A stretch of 64,000 bases of DNA from Sabellastarte sp. h YS-2021 (lineage: Eukaryota > Annelida > Polychaeta > Sabellida > Sabellidae): NCBI GenBank assembly GCA_964017235.1, contig OZ024930.1:25858614-25922613 (forward strand), given 5' to 3'. Shown piece after piece: positions 1 to 11,366 of the stretch (the first letter of the stretch is position 1; each line of letters opens with the position of its first letter). A program made the translations under genes and the position numbers. Below the pieces are notes generated by a model, which was not told the origin of the DNA, did not search any database, and saw only the letters and a program-made list of their open reading frames with translations.

Positions 1-13
1 CCTTCTCCATATT

Positions 14-256
14 TTGTTAACCACTTATCACTGGTTGTCGGGACAGCCATGGCTTGTCCCTGAAAGTGAGTATGTAACCATTTGCAATGAGTTACCAGAC
101 ATTCCTCAGTGCCTGTATAATGAACCTCCCCTTGAGGTTTACGATCGACCACTTAAAGAGCTGGCTTGCACAACAACGAAGACCAATACATTTAGTTATC
201 GCATTAACAGTGAACTATCTGACTTAAGTACAATATTTAAATTCATGTATTCCTAA
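14..256 (+). CDS. Possible 3' terminal coding segment, unknown protein, cut by window edge
   Basis: An open frame runs in from the window edge and stops at 254-256. The 80-residue stretch after the first ATG is not low-complexity and contains a proline-rich segment (LPDIPQCLYNEPPLEVYDRP). AATAAA-like signals follow at about 263 and 706, which would fit a last exon and 3' UTR. I do not recognise the protein. The 5' part lies outside the window, so neither a start nor a splice acceptor can be fixed. It could equally be a decayed element or a chance frame. Confidence 0.25.
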   Translation: MLTTYHWLSGQPWLVPESEYVTICNELPDIPQCLYNEPPLEVYDRPLKELACTTTKTNTFSYRINSELSDLSTIFKFMYS

Positions 257-339
257 TAGAGAATAAACTTTGATGCATACTGTATGTACAATTTTCATGT
301 TGATTAGTAGTGTATTTGCTTTCCCCTTTGTATTTTTTT

Positions 340-545
340 CCACAAGAGCTAGAGTGATTTCAGGCAAATTTTGGACCCCCTGGGTACCAAAGGCCTACTC
401 CCGTAGGACCTCTGAAAAATTTACACTTTTCCAAATTTTGGCCGCCATCTTGAATTTTGGCGGAAATGGAAAATGTCCTTTATCTCAAAAACCAAAACAG
501 ATAGATTGATTTTGGGCAAATTTTGGGTGTGCAGGGTACCAAGGA
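340..545. repeat. Diverged unit(s) of the F-type repeat (GGCCGCCATCTTGAATTTTG)
   Basis: The core GCCGCCATCTTGAATTTTGG and the flanking GGTACC-containing phrases, repeated at about 381 and 533, resemble the 156-bp F units at 35580-36640. Those units also place an ATGGCGGC motif next to TTTTGAATTTT. This is one old copy or a pair of copies. The short open frame across it is a by-product. Confidence 0.5.
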
Positions 546-1344
546 CTACTTCAACACAAATTCTTGTTATGCCAGCCCACAAGTGGCAATACTGAGTGCT
601 GGTCCCAATATGGCCCTGGCAGTTGAAGAGGACAATAGCATCCTAACTTTTAGCTTATCATTTAAAAGCCTTAGTTGAGTCTGCTCTATCAGTCCCTTCG
701 TTCCAATAAAAAGACACTGCCTCAGTAATTATCATGATTGTTTCAATCTTTTTACTGCTCTTCTCTAGACAATTCATTTTACATGTTTGTGGTGCTAAGT
801 TCTATCTGTTGCTAGTTATATGTATTGAATGTACAAGAGGAGTGTTCCCCATTAGTCACTTGACAATTGGATAAAAGAAATACTCTCCACTAAAAGTTTT
901 TATTTAGTTTCTGCATTTCAATCTCAGCGTTATTTTTTGTCAGTGATCCTGTATGTTCACCTACCTTGTAGATCTTGTTAAGCTACTTAAACATAATTAA
1001 AATCAGGTACAGGTAGTAGGAAATCGGCATGAAATTACTTAAATGACTGTAATTACCAGTAAAGATGTTATGTAATAAACTACTAAGAATGGGGGTGTTT
1101 GTCTGTTAATATTGTTTGCAAATTAACTCTAAAACTAGAAAAGTGTTTTGGTTACAAAAACAAAGCGTCACCAAAGGTTAAATGCAATCAAGTAGAAAAG
1201 GGTTTTGAAAAATAAAACATGCAGCACTGTGGAGGTTTATGCATTAACATGAAAGAAAAATTTAAGCTTTATTTTGTTTTTATGGTCATAAATTGCGAAA
1301 AGTTAATTTAATAAATGCTATAGTTTGTAAGAAGAGTAGTTTTA
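546..1344. other. Gene-free AT-rich stretch
   Basis: No coding potential, RNA gene or clear repeat unit is visible here. It lies between the F-type repeat and the first A array. Confidence 0.5.
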
Positions 1345-1795
1345 AGGGAGATATAAGGCAAAAACACAAAATCTGCTCTTTTATGACCCCAGTTTGACCC
1401 ATACAGGGGGTCAGGGGTAAATCTGACCGGCTATCTAGACTCTCCACTTAACGTTTCCCAATACCTCTTAATACATTCTAAAGCTGTAAGGGCATTCATA
1501 AGGGAGACATAAGGCAAAAACACAAAATCGGCCATTTTATGACGCCAGTTTGACCCATAAGGGGAGGTCAGGGGTAAATCTGACCAGCTATCTAGACTCT
1601 CCTTATATGAAATCCATTCTAAAGCTGTAAAAGCAATAATAGAGGAGATATAAGACAAAAGGATCAAGTCTGCTATTTTATGACCCCAGTTTGACCCTTA
1701 AGGGGACGGTCAGGGGGTAAATCTGACTGGCTAATTAGACTCTCCAAATATGGTTTCCCAATACCTGTTAATGCATTCTAAAGCTGTAAAATAGC
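1345..1795 (+). repeat. Satellite family A array, about 3 units of about 145-150 bp
   Basis: Three successive units begin with GGAGATATAAGGCAAAA-like sequence. Each contains TTTATGACCCCAGTTTGACC, then AAATCTGACCGGCTATCTAG, and ends with ATTCTAAAGCTGTAA. Starts near 1347, 1501 and 1642 give a period of about 141-154 bp. The same unit returns at 3055, 6530 and 7810. The minus-strand frame at 1431-1667 is a by-product of the repeat. Confidence 0.85.
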
Positions 1796-2235
1796 ATCAG
1801 AGATGCCCGTACCCCACAGCCTGGGGAAATATTTTTAACACCATGAGATATAGAAGTAGTATAACAGTACAAAGTTCAAGATGCTTTCAGAGCAGTGTCA
1901 GTTATATTAAGGTCCAAATCATGCTTAAGTAGAGAAAATAATATCTAAGGAAAAGAAATGTATGTAAAGATGCAGTATTAAAACAAAACAATTCAATAAT
2001 AAAATGACAGCACTTAACAGTAAACCAAAAATAGCCGAATTATGGTTTGGATGTTTTGAATATTACCCATGCATACAGAAGTGGCAATACATTCAATGAA
2101 TGCTTATGTGTGGTGTTGGAGAAAAGCCTGTGGCTCACTTGATGAAATTCCACCTGTTACAATGGGAACTTGCAAAAGGTAATTCTTAATAAATTCTAAT
2201 ATGACCTTAACAGTGCTTAATCTGCATCAACAGAA
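1796..2235 (-). repeat. Flank module of the D-satellite cassette
   Basis: About 400 bp containing TACCCCACAGCCTGGGGAAA, then sequence matching (reverse complement) 47040-47240 and, in the same orientation, 51400-51640. In all three places it borders a D array, so it looks like one arm of a composite element. The last 40 bp (AGTGCTTAATCTGCATCAA) recur at 55645. Confidence 0.65.
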
Positions 2236-2239
2236 AGAC

Positions 2240-3000
2240 CCAAAGGTGCAACAAGATTTTAAAGGTCACTACAGCAAGGTCAAAGGTCAAATCAAGGTCA
2301 CACTATGACGTAGCACACCTACACCCCCTAACCAATGTCCCTACCAAGTATCAACTTCCTACACCTTACAGTTTCCAAGATATAGCCCGGACCAGGTTTT
2401 ATAGGTCAAGTTCACTACGGCAAGGTTAAAGGTCAAATCAAGGTCACACCATGATGTTGCACACCTATAACTCCTAACCAATGTTCCTACCAAGTATCAA
2501 CTTCCTACACCTTACAGTTTCCGCGATATAGCCCGGACAAGATTTTATAGGTCAAGGTCACTACAGCAAGGTCAAAGGTCAAATCAAAGTCAGACCATGA
2601 TGTTGCACACCTACACTCCCTAACCAATGTCCCTACCAAGTATCAACTTCCTACACCTTACGGTTTCTGAGATATAGCCCGGACAAGATTTTAAAGGTCA
2701 AGGTCACTACGGCAAGGTCAAAGGTCAAATCAAGGTCAGACCATGACGTTGCACACCTACAACCCCTAACTAATGTCCCTGCCAAGTATCAACTTCCTAC
2801 ACCTTATGGTTGCCGAGATATAGCCCGGAAATGATTTTCAAACTCAAGGTCACTACGGCAAGGTCAAAGGTCAAATCAAGGTCAGACCATGATGTTGCAC
2901 ACCTACACCCCCCCCCCCCCCCCCCCCCAACCAATGTCCCTGCCAAGTATGAACTTCCTACACATTACGGTTTCTGAGATACAGCCCGGACAAACTATTT
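2240..3000 (+). repeat. Satellite family D array, about 5 units of about 146 bp, rich in AGGTCA
   Basis: Tandem units carry CAAGGTCACTACGGCAAGG, then AGGTCAAAGGTCA, ATCAAGGTCA, TTGCACACCTACAC, CCAATGTCCCTACCAAG, and TTCCTACACCTTACGG with GATATAGCCCGGACAAG. AGGTCAAAGGTCA recurs near 2278, 2425, 2572, 2718 and 2865. The last unit has an expanded C21 tract at 2908-2928 where other units have about five C residues. Confidence 0.9.
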
Positions 3001-3054
3001 CCCGCCGCCCGCCCGTCCGGACACCATGGGTGAAAACAATACCCCCACAGCCCT
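3001..3054 (+). repeat. D-cassette cap, half of the terminal palindrome
   Basis: After the D array comes ACACCATGGGTGAAAACAAT, then CCCCCACAGCCCTT, where the match to the full palindrome at 45488 stops and A satellite begins. The same cap follows the D array at 56575-56612 and precedes, inverted, the one at 45480. Confidence 0.7.
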
Positions 3055-3435
3055 TAAAAAGGAATAATAAAGGAGATATAAGGCAAACAGAGGAAATCTG
3101 CTATTTTATGACCCCAGTTTGACTCATAAAGGGGGGTCAGGGGGTAAATCTGACAGGCAATATAAATTCTCCACATATGGTTTTCCAATACCTCTTAATA
3201 CATTCTAATTCTAATAGCACTTTTATAGCGCTTAATCTCCGTCAAAAGACAGACAGACTAAAGCTGTAAAAGCAGTAATAAAGGAGATAAAAGGCAAAAA
3301 GACATGGGGGGGGGGGGGGGGGGTAAATCTGACCGGCTATCTAGACTCTTCACATAAGGTTTCCCAAGACCTTTTAATACATTCTAAAGCTCTAACAGCA
3401 AGAATAAAGGAGAAACTAGACTAAGGACGCATCTG
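3055..3435 (+). repeat. Satellite family A, second block, with G18 tract
   Basis: About 2-3 A units directly follow the D cap. A SINE-tail-like phrase (TTTATAGCGCTTAATCTC) is embedded near 3222. A G18 tract at 3306-3323 replaces the normal GGGGGGTCAGGGGG portion of the unit, suggesting homopolymer expansion or collapse of the part between two G runs. Confidence 0.8.
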
Positions 3436-3439
3436 TGGC

Positions 3440-3720
3440 CAGATGCTGGATGTATCCACCGACAAAGGCCAACTAACATAGTTTAGAAGATAAACAGCAT
3501 TTTTTGTTAATAAGCAAGCTGAAAGCACTTTTAAGTTTGGCTACCCTTATTTGACCGTGTAGGAGGGGCCCAAGGTGAAGTCTGACCACATCAAAAGATT
3601 CGCAGCCCATCATTTCCAAATAAGTCGTTTTCACATTGCAAACCTCTAGGACCAATAATAAGCAGGAGGGGCCCAAGGTGAAATCTGACCACATGAAAAG
3701 ATTTGCAGCCCATGACTTCC
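3440..3720 (+). repeat. Satellite family C, about 2 units
   Basis: Two units share GAGGGGCCCAAGGTGAA, TCTGACCACATNAAAAGATT and GCAGCCCAT. The reverse complement of the same unit makes the array at 42060-42790. Confidence 0.8.
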
Positions 3721-4500
3721 TCTAAGTTGTTTTCATATTAATGAGTTATTTGAGAAATACTGGCTATCTGGAATAATTCTAGAGATAACTCGAATTTACT
3801 CATTTTCAGTAGGTGAGTAATTACCTACGGCTCTGGAACTTCACCATGTGAAAGCTCTCCCAAAAGTAGATGAATGAGTTATTTGATAAGAATTGGATAT
3901 CTGCAATACTTTTAGAGATAATTAGCATTTACTCATTTTGAGTAGGTGAATAATTAGCTACAGGTCTGAAACTTGACCAAGTGAAAGGTCTCCCAAAAGT
4001 AGGTGAAGGAGTTATTTGACAAAAATTGGCTATCTGCAATACTTTTAGAGATAATTTGTATTTACTCATTTTCAGTAGGTGAGTAATTACCTACGGGTCT
4101 GAAACTTCACCAAGTGAAAGCTCTCCCAAAAGTAGGTGAAGGAGTTATTTGACAAAAATTGGCTATCTGCAATACTTTTAGAGATAATTTGCATTTACTC
4201 ATGTTCAGTAGGTGAGTAATTACCTACGGGTCTGAAACTTCACCAAGTGAAAGCTCTCCCAAAAGTAGGTGAATAAGTTATTTGAAAGAAATTGGCTATC
4301 TGCAATACTTTTAGAGATAATTCGCATTTACTCATTTTGAGTAGGTGAGTAATTACCTACAGGTCTGGAACTTCAGCATGTGAAAGCTCTCCCAAAAGTA
4401 GGTGAATGAGTTATTTAAGAAAAATTTACTATCTGCAATACTTTTAGAGAAAATGCAGAATTACTCATTTTTAGTAGGCAAGTAATTTAGCCAGAGGCCT
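3721..4500 (+). repeat. Satellite family B1 array, period about 133 bp
   Basis: Five to six units carry GAGTTATTTGA, TATCTGCAATACTTTTAGAG, TTTACTCATTTTCAGTAGG, TGAGTAATTACCTAC and CTCTCCCAAAAGTAGGTGA. Copies of the AGAGATAATT step fall about 133-134 bp apart. The wording overlaps with B2 (AAAAGTAGGTGA, CTACAGGTCTG), so the two look like related subfamilies. Confidence 0.85.
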
Positions 4501-4548
4501 AATTTAGACATAAAGCCTACCAATAGAATACTGTGGTGCACCCTCTAA

Positions 4549-4924
4549 TAGTGTTGGTATCGAATAATAATATGCATATCGATATCAAACCATATTTTTG
4601 CCTTCCGTATCGATCAATATTGAAATATCGGGGCATGAGATGCTTTCCTTTGGGAGACCTTCCAAACTCTGTCGCAAGGTTTAGTATTTCCCAAAACGTA
4701 AACAAATATGGCGTTTCCGCTTTAGCGGTAAGTGAAAGTTGACAAAAATAATGTGAAAACCAATGTATTCTTCAAATATTGTCCTTTATTTGAATGAAAA
4801 ACCCCATATTTGTACCTGTTAAGTAGTATATTTCGATATTGATATGGCACTCTACATTATTGATATCGGCAAACTTACCGTGAATCGATAAATATTTCAA
4901 TATCGATAAACAATACCAGCACTA
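4549..4924. mobile_element. hAT-type MITE with 8-bp TSD CCCTCTAA
   Basis: The 376-bp insert begins TAGTGTTGGTATCGA and ends ACAATACCAGCACTA, which are complementary inverted ends with the TAG...CTA termini usual for hAT elements. It is flanked by perfect 8-bp direct repeats CCCTCTAA at 4541-4548 and 4925-4932. Several ATATCGAT-like palindromes lie inside. The surrounding repeat is also present without the insert in the related copy at 6180-6245, where the same context reads GAGTCCTCTAGCATACC. No transposase is present, so it is non-autonomous. The short ORFs inside are incidental. Confidence 0.85.
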
Positions 4925-4984
4925 CCCTCTAATATACCTTGCAAACTTGAGAAGGCTAGCTATAATATTTTTTTTCGTTAGAGC

Positions 4985-6150
4985 GGTAATGGTGAAATCT
5001 CTCTACACACTGCAGCTATCCAGTGGATACAATGATTTACTCAACAGTGAGAACCTGAAAGTAGATATTGGTAAGCTATGCCATGACATAGAGGTCTGCA
5101 ATTTCACTCTGTTATAGCTGACCAAAAATTATGTGAATAACATATTTAAACAAAATACTGTAAATGTAATAGTTGTCACGTTATAACTGATTTACTCAAC
5201 AGTGATAACCTCAAAGTAGCTATTACTCAGCTATGCAATGAGCTACATGTCTGAATTTTTTCTATGTTACAGCTGACCCAAAATTAGGTGAACATCATAT
5301 TTAAGCAAAATACTGTAAATGCAATAGTTTTCAAGTTACAACTGATTTACTCAATAGTGAGAACCTGAAAATAGCTATTGCTCAGCTATGCCATGAGCTA
5401 TAAGTCTGTAATTTCACGATGTTATAGCTGACCCAAAAGTAGGTGAACAACATATTTTAACAAAATACTCCAAATGCAATATTTTTCAAGTTACAAGTCA
5501 TTTACTCAACAGTCAGTACCTGAAAATAGCTATTGCTCAGTTGTGCCATGAGCTACAGGTCTGTAATTTCACTATGTTATAGCTGACCCAAAAGTAGCTG
5601 AATAACATATTTACGCAAATTTCTGTAAATGCAATAGTTTTCCAATTACAACTGATTTACTCAACAGTGTGAACTTCAAAGTAGCTATTACTCAGCTATG
5701 CAATGAGCCACAGGTCTGGAACTTCACTATGTTATAGTTGTCTCCGAAATAGGTGAATAACATATGAAACAAAATACTCTAAATGTAATACTTTTGAAGT
5801 TATAAGTAATTTACTCAACAGTGATAACCTAAAAGTAGCTATTACTCAGCTATGCCATGAGCTACAGGTCTGAAATTTTACTATGTTATAGCTGACCCAA
5901 AAGTAGCTGAATAACATATTTATACAAAATTGTGTAAATGCAATAGTTTTCAAGTTACAAGTGATTTTACTCATGATGGAAGTTACTGAAAAGCCCAAAA
6001 GTAGCTATTACTCACTTAGCTATTGAGACAGACACCCAAGTTACTCACCATGTTGTAGCTATGAAAAAAGTAGCTGAATAACATATTTTAACAAAATGCT
6101 CTAAATGCAAGACTTTTGAAGTGATAAGTGATTTAGTGCATGATTTCATG
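4985..6150 (+). repeat. Satellite family B2 array, about 7 units of about 155 bp
   Basis: Units carry TTTACTCAACAGTGA, AACCTGAAAGTAGCTATT, CAGCTATGCCATGAGCTAC, CACTATGTTATAGCTGACCC and GTAAATGCAATAGTTTTCA, repeating about every 155 bp. The array opens with TTAGAGCGGTAATGGTGAAA, found inverted at 41750-41772, so the edge of this module is conserved between copies. Confidence 0.9.
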
Positions 6151-6531
6151 ACTTTTAATGCTTTTTAGACTTTTTTGTCTACCACAGGCCTAATTTAGAC
6201 ATAAAGCCTACCAAAAAGATAGGGTGGCGAGTCCTCTAGCATACCAAGCCACCTGCCAAATATGAAAGAAATCTGGAAAGAAATGTGGACTGTAGGTCGC
6301 TAACAAGCAATATTCCACATTTTAGACATTTTTGTCTACCACAGGCCTAATTTAGACATAAAGCCTACCAAAAAGATAGGGTGGCGAGTCCTCTACCATA
6401 TCAAGCAACCTGCCAAATATGAAAGAAATCCGGAAAGAAATGTGGACTGTAGGTCGCTAACAAGAAATCTCTGCGGACGCGGACGACAACGATGATGAAT
6501 CCATAGTATCCCCGCTTCGCGTCGGGGATAC
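6151..6531 (+). repeat. Two direct copies of a 160-bp tail module ending in a hairpin
   Basis: CTACCACAGGCCTAATTTAG through GGACTGTAGGTCGCTAACAA occurs twice, at about 6178-6306 and 6337-6464. The second copy runs on through a GGACG-rich stretch into a perfect 9-bp stem at 6506-6531 (GTATCCCCG / CGGGGATAC, 8-nt loop). A satellite starts immediately after. The hairpin looks like the terminus of the C/B1/B2 composite. Confidence 0.7.
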
Positions 6532-7060
6532 AATAAGGCAAAAACACAAAATCAGCTATTTTATGACCCCAGTTTGACCCATAAGGGGGGGGTCAGGGGG
6601 TAAATCTGACCCGCTATCTAGAGTCTTCACATAAGGTGTCTCAATAGCTCTTAATGCTTTCTAAAGCTCTAAAAGCAAGAATAAAGGGACCCAGTTTGAC
6701 CCATAGGGGGGTCTGGGGGTAAATCTGACCGGCTATCTAGACTCTTCACATGTGGTTTCCCAATACCTCTAAATACATTCTAAAGCTCTAAAAGCAAGAA
6801 TAAAAGAGATATAAGGCAAAAAAGACAAAATCAAAATCTGACCGGCTATCTAGACTCTTCAAATACAACACCTCTTAATACATTCTAAAGCTCTAAACGC
6901 AACAATAAAGGAGTAATAAGGCAAAATGTTAAAATCGGCTATTTTATGACCCCAGTTTGACCCCTACTGAAATTTGACTTGCTTTCTAGACTCTCCATAT
7001 ATGGTTTCCTACTACCTCCCAATATATTTTATGGCTCTAAATGCAATGCTTAAGAAGATA
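6532..7060 (+). repeat. Satellite family A, third block
   Basis: Three to four A units, some truncated, show the GACCCCAGTTTGACCC and CTATCTAGACTCTTCACAT phrases. The unit near 6690 lacks its GGAGATATAAGG start. The array fades into a diverged copy near 7000. Confidence 0.8.
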
Positions 7061-7809
7061 ATAGGGGGGTTCACATGCATGTTAAGCATTCTGATTGGTA
7101 ACTGTGAGAAAATCGCTCATAAAAAATCGGTCAATTTTCATCGGATCACTCCCAAAATCTAATCAGCTTGCTTTTTTGATAGTATGAACATGTGTGTAAA
7201 ATTACAAACCTCTGTGATCAGCAGATTTTGCTGAGCGGCGATGACGGGTGGGTGTACCCAAAAAAACTATTTTTTGATCATGTGACCTTGATAAAGATCA
7301 AAGGTCAAATTTAAGCATGTGGAAAAATTTTCCTATGCCTAAGGTAACTGCCAAATATGGTTACAAAGCTTCCAATAATAAAGGAGATATTCCTACATTT
7401 TGGTACAAAATTTTTTAAGTTTTACAAGTGCAATTGTCATAATCTTACACAAATTTTGCTTGCATGCCTTTCCTTTGATCTGAAAGAACACCCCCTTTTA
7501 TTAACTGATTAAAGGGAACTAGTTCCTGTCCACTATTTAACTGTAACCCATATAATTACAAATGCATACCAATAATATTAAATCTGCTATCTGCTTAGGT
7601 CTTTAAAGTGTACTGGGGTATATATGCGCTTTAAAGTGTAGTCCTTTTTATGCGAATGAACAGTTTACCAAATAATAAGGTGATTTATTTTGGGTGAATT
7701 TAATTGTACATTATATGTTGGTTTATGTGAATTTATATGTGCATAATAATTTTTTATTATGTTGGTTTATGTAAAATAAAGTTGATCAAGAATTTTCCAT
7801 TTTAACCCT
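7061..7809. other. Gene-free stretch between A blocks
   Basis: AT-rich sequence with isolated phrases such as GATCAAAGGTCAAA near 7297 that resemble D or C units. I see no gene here. Confidence 0.4.
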
Positions 7810-8115
7810 AAAGAAATGCCAGTAATAAAGGAGATAAAAGGCAAAAACTAGCAATCTGCAATTTTATGATCCCAGTTTGACCCACTAGGGAGGGCCAGGG
7901 AGCAAATCTGAGTGAATTTTAGACTCTATATGTGGTTTCCTTTAGCCTCCCAATATATGGTAAGGCCCTTAATAATAAATGAGATAAAAGCCAAAAACAC
8001 AAAATGTGCGATTGTATGACCCCAGTTTGGCCGGTAAGGGGAGGCCAGGGGGTAAAGCTGACTGTGTTTCCAGAATCCCTGCATGTGGTTTCCTATGACC
8101 TCCCAATACATTCAA
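7810..8115 (+). repeat. Satellite family A, fourth block, 2 units
   Basis: Two diverged A units with ATGACCCCAGTTTGGCC-like cores, about 150 bp apart. The minus-strand ORF at 7926-8111 is the repeat read backwards. Confidence 0.75.
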
Positions 8116-8399
8116 AACCCCAAAAAGCAATATCTGAAATATTTATATAAATATGAGACAAAAATGTTTTAAAATTTTACAAATTTATATGTATGTACAA
8201 CTTAACAGACCATTCATAATAAAATGAAATATGAATCCATCCGTTGGACCAGAATAGTTTCTTTAGTCTGTGAAGACATACATAGTCAATACTCAATACT
8301 GCAATGTCTTTTCAGTTAAAGAAAGACAAAAGATGGGTAAAACATGTCATTAATCTAAAAGTTGTTGACGAGTTGATGTCTGTTAGTGGGTTTTTTTTT

Positions 8400-8835
8400 G
8401 GTGATTTGCTCAAACCCAGTTGACAGAGGTCAAAGTTGACCAAATTCCACGAGTTGACCGAATTTTCTTTTTTTTTTCTTTTTTATTTGCTTGAATTGAG
8501 TTGACAGAGGTCCGAGTTGACCAAATTCCACGAGTTGACCGAATTTGAAGAAATCATGGACAACTTGGACCTCTACCAACTCGGTCCCATTTCAATGCAA
8601 ACTCAGCCCCTTCTAAAATGTAAGCATGATTCAATGTTATATCATACAGTATTTCGGAATATTTCCACAATAAAAAACTGTAAACAATGATACCTTGATT
8701 ATTAAAATCCATGCATAAAGACTTTATGTGAAGTTGTGTTTCTAAAAGAATGGGACCAAGTGTGCATAGAGATTAGAGAGGTACGAGTTGACGGAGGACC
8801 AACATACTTGACCAGTTTCCATTTGAAGTATCTGA
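8400..8835 (+). repeat. GAGTTGACC-rich repeat, copy 1
   Basis: Two close direct phrases (TTGACAGAGGTC...CCACGAGTTGACCGAATTT at 8420-8466 and 8498-8545) are followed by sequence ending TACTTGACCAGTTTCC. The block matches 10985-11356. The TTAA element described next lies between the two copies. Confidence 0.65.
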
Positions 8836-8898
8836 TCTTTAGGACCCGATGACGATGATCATTATTTATGAGGGACCGAAATATATAGAAAACATTAA

Positions 8899-10941
8899 AG
8901 GTGTACTCCCCAATTTTTTTCAACTTCTTTTTATTCGCTAAATATGTCCTTTATAACATTTTTTATGAAACCTATATATTTTAAGAACCCATACATTGCT
9001 TTAATTAGGAAATAAATTAAGATAAAGTATATGTGCATATGTTTGTATGCAAAGGTTTGTTTTGAAACCACCTGTCACATGACCACAGAAACTTTTAAGC
9101 AGACAAATCAGAGTAGAGCACTCCATGGCTTTCAACCACAGTGGTTTTTCACCATTATGCTCTTTTTTATTGCTGGAATAAAGCTGTGTTTCCTTAATGC
9201 TGATCACTGTCAACTGATGGTGATCCCTGTGATTCCATATACAAGGTATGTAAATAAAACCATATTTTTTGTAACTCGCTATTTACTACCTCAACCACCG
9301 AGGTTATTTTTTGGTGTGCACTTGTTTGTCTGTATGTCTGTCAATTACTAGAGAAGTGATGAATATATTTATGATTTTTTGGGTGGGAGGGCATTGTCAA
9401 AAAAAGAAGTCATCAAAGGTTTGGAAAGATCAGTGTCATATTCTGGACCCCCAAAACTCCTGAATATTTAGAAATGCACCCTATTGGAGATCAGTGCTCT
9501 CGGATTGATTTCTGGGGTTGAGTTTGTTTTTTTTTCTTCATAATATCTTTGAGATATTAGTAATTCTTCCATCATTCTTCACAGTACTATACATCAAACA
9601 TGCCTATATATAGTGAAATATGTATAGGTAGATATGACAACTATTGCTTAGGTTTACTACTCTAATAGCTGAATTTCACTATACAAAGAGAAAAGAGGAA
9701 TAAGGTTAGCAATCACCCATTAACATTAACCATGACTGAGTGCACGGAAACATTTAGAGTAAAATCAGATATAGGGATAAAAATGAACGGTCGGTGATCA
9801 CTGATTTGGAAGTACCCACTAAGACAATGAGGTGTGTGACATCCAACTGAGTTACTTATATACCAACACATGTTTCCAGCTCATCCTGTTAAATGCATCT
9901 CACCTTATATAAATTTGTAAGTCTAATCTTAATGCGTATATAACTTAAAGAACCCTTTTTAACAACTTCAATAACAATTTATACATATACTCGTTTGGTT
10001 GAAAAACATTTTTATTGAAAGATTCAAAATAAGGATAAGAAGTTTAAAAAGTTAAGAGTGTCAAAATTTAAAAGGGCATATTCAAGTATATCCAGATAGT
10101 TCACTGCAAGGTCATGTCCATCAGTGTCAGGATTTTTCTTGCAAACAGAAACATTAAAGTACCTTGTAAAAATTTAACAGTCAATTAAATTTTGAATTAT
10201 TTGCAATCTTTGCAATAAATTTTATTTTTGTGGTAACAAACCATATCACAAAACAACAACAAAAAGTTATGACCATACATTTCTTAGAAAAGAAATATAT
10301 TATCCACTTCTGTTAATTCTACTTTTATTTTTTTTTTCTACATTTCCCCCATTTACTGTAACCCAAAGTGTTTTATAACCAGTTTCCACCTTTCTGATGT
10401 GACTTTGCCTTTATAGGTTTCAGTGTTGAATAAGGAAGTTATGGTTAACCTATTTATCTTGCATATTCCTTCTAGTTAATCAGAAAAATAACAAAATCTT
10501 ACAATAAGCAGATTAAATCCAGTTACCTAACTTCTACTTAAATCCATGAAGTAATCAGTGTCAAATTTAAACGTATACAGTCTAAGTTTTCCCCAATCCA
10601 TTCATCTATATGGATTTAAGTTTAAGGTGTACACTTTCCCTAATCTTTTTATCCATCCTTGTCAAAAAAAAAGGACCTTGTGTTCCCTTTATAAAAACAC
10701 TGACTTCATCTGATGTGTGGATGAGATCAGCTTTTCCAGAATTCCCCACTGTATATTACCTTATCTTTGTTATCATAACAAACCAGGCGGGGGGGGGGGG
10801 GCGCTCTGCTGAAGTTTAAAGTGCTGTTTCTTTGTTAATAAGCTAAAGTTTTTCACTTGGATTGATTTTATGGGGGTTTTATGATTATCTCTGTGAAATG
10901 GAATGATAAAAATAGCACCTTCAAAATTGGGGAGTACACCT
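8899..10941. mobile_element. TTAA-flanked DNA transposon, non-autonomous, about 2.0 kb
   Basis: Inverted ends AGGTGTACTCCCCAATTTT (from 8899) and its complement (ending 10941) are flanked on both sides by TTAA (8895-8898 and 10942-10945). A TTAA target is used by piggyBac and Kolobok superfamilies. The ends do not look like classical piggyBac CCCT termini, so the superfamily is open. No transposase frame remains. The 106-aa frame at 9031-9351 shows no recognisable domain. A second TIR-like phrase (TAAGGTGTACACTTTCCC) sits inside near 10625, and a G13 tract at 10789-10801. Confidence 0.75.
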
Positions 10942-10984
10942 TTAAATAACAGGAAACTGAATCATAACCACATCGGAAACCTAA

Positions 10985-11356
10985 GTGGGGATAGATATTG
11001 AATCATGTACAACTCGGACCTTTGCCAACTTGGACCCATTTAGATGCAAACACGGACTCTTCTAAAACTCATCCCCACCAAGTTGACCCTTTTTACATAT
11101 TTTACATATTTTACAAATGATGGCTACATTATAAAGCTTTTACCAGTGTATTTGATATAAAACACTCCTGTGCATATTACTCCAACTATGTAAACCTAAT
11201 TCAAGGTCATGTCACACCATTACATCCACGATTAAAAACTGTGAACAATGATACCTAAATTATTAATCCATCCATAAATAAAGATTTTATGTCAACTTGA
11301 ATTTCTAAAAGAATGGGGCCGAGTTTGTAAAGATGGGTCCGAGTTGACCAGTTTCC
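10985..11356 (+). repeat. GAGTTGACC-rich repeat, copy 2, abutting the MAGI splice donor
   Basis: Shares AAAACTGTGAACAATGATACC, TTTCTAAAAGAATGGG and GAGTTGACCAGTTTCC with copy 1. It ends about 9 bp from the donor of the MAGI exon, so only the splice site itself separates element from exon. Confidence 0.6.
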
Positions 11357-11366
11357 TAAATATTAC

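Noticed and set aside
3720..6150. CRISPR array
   Set aside because: Regular repeats, but units are contiguous tandem copies with no unique spacers and no cas genes, in an animal genome.
9031..9351. 106-aa plus-strand ORF
   Set aside because: Lies inside the TTAA element, has no domain or splice signals, and ends in a TTTGTCTGTATGTCTGTC low-complexity run.
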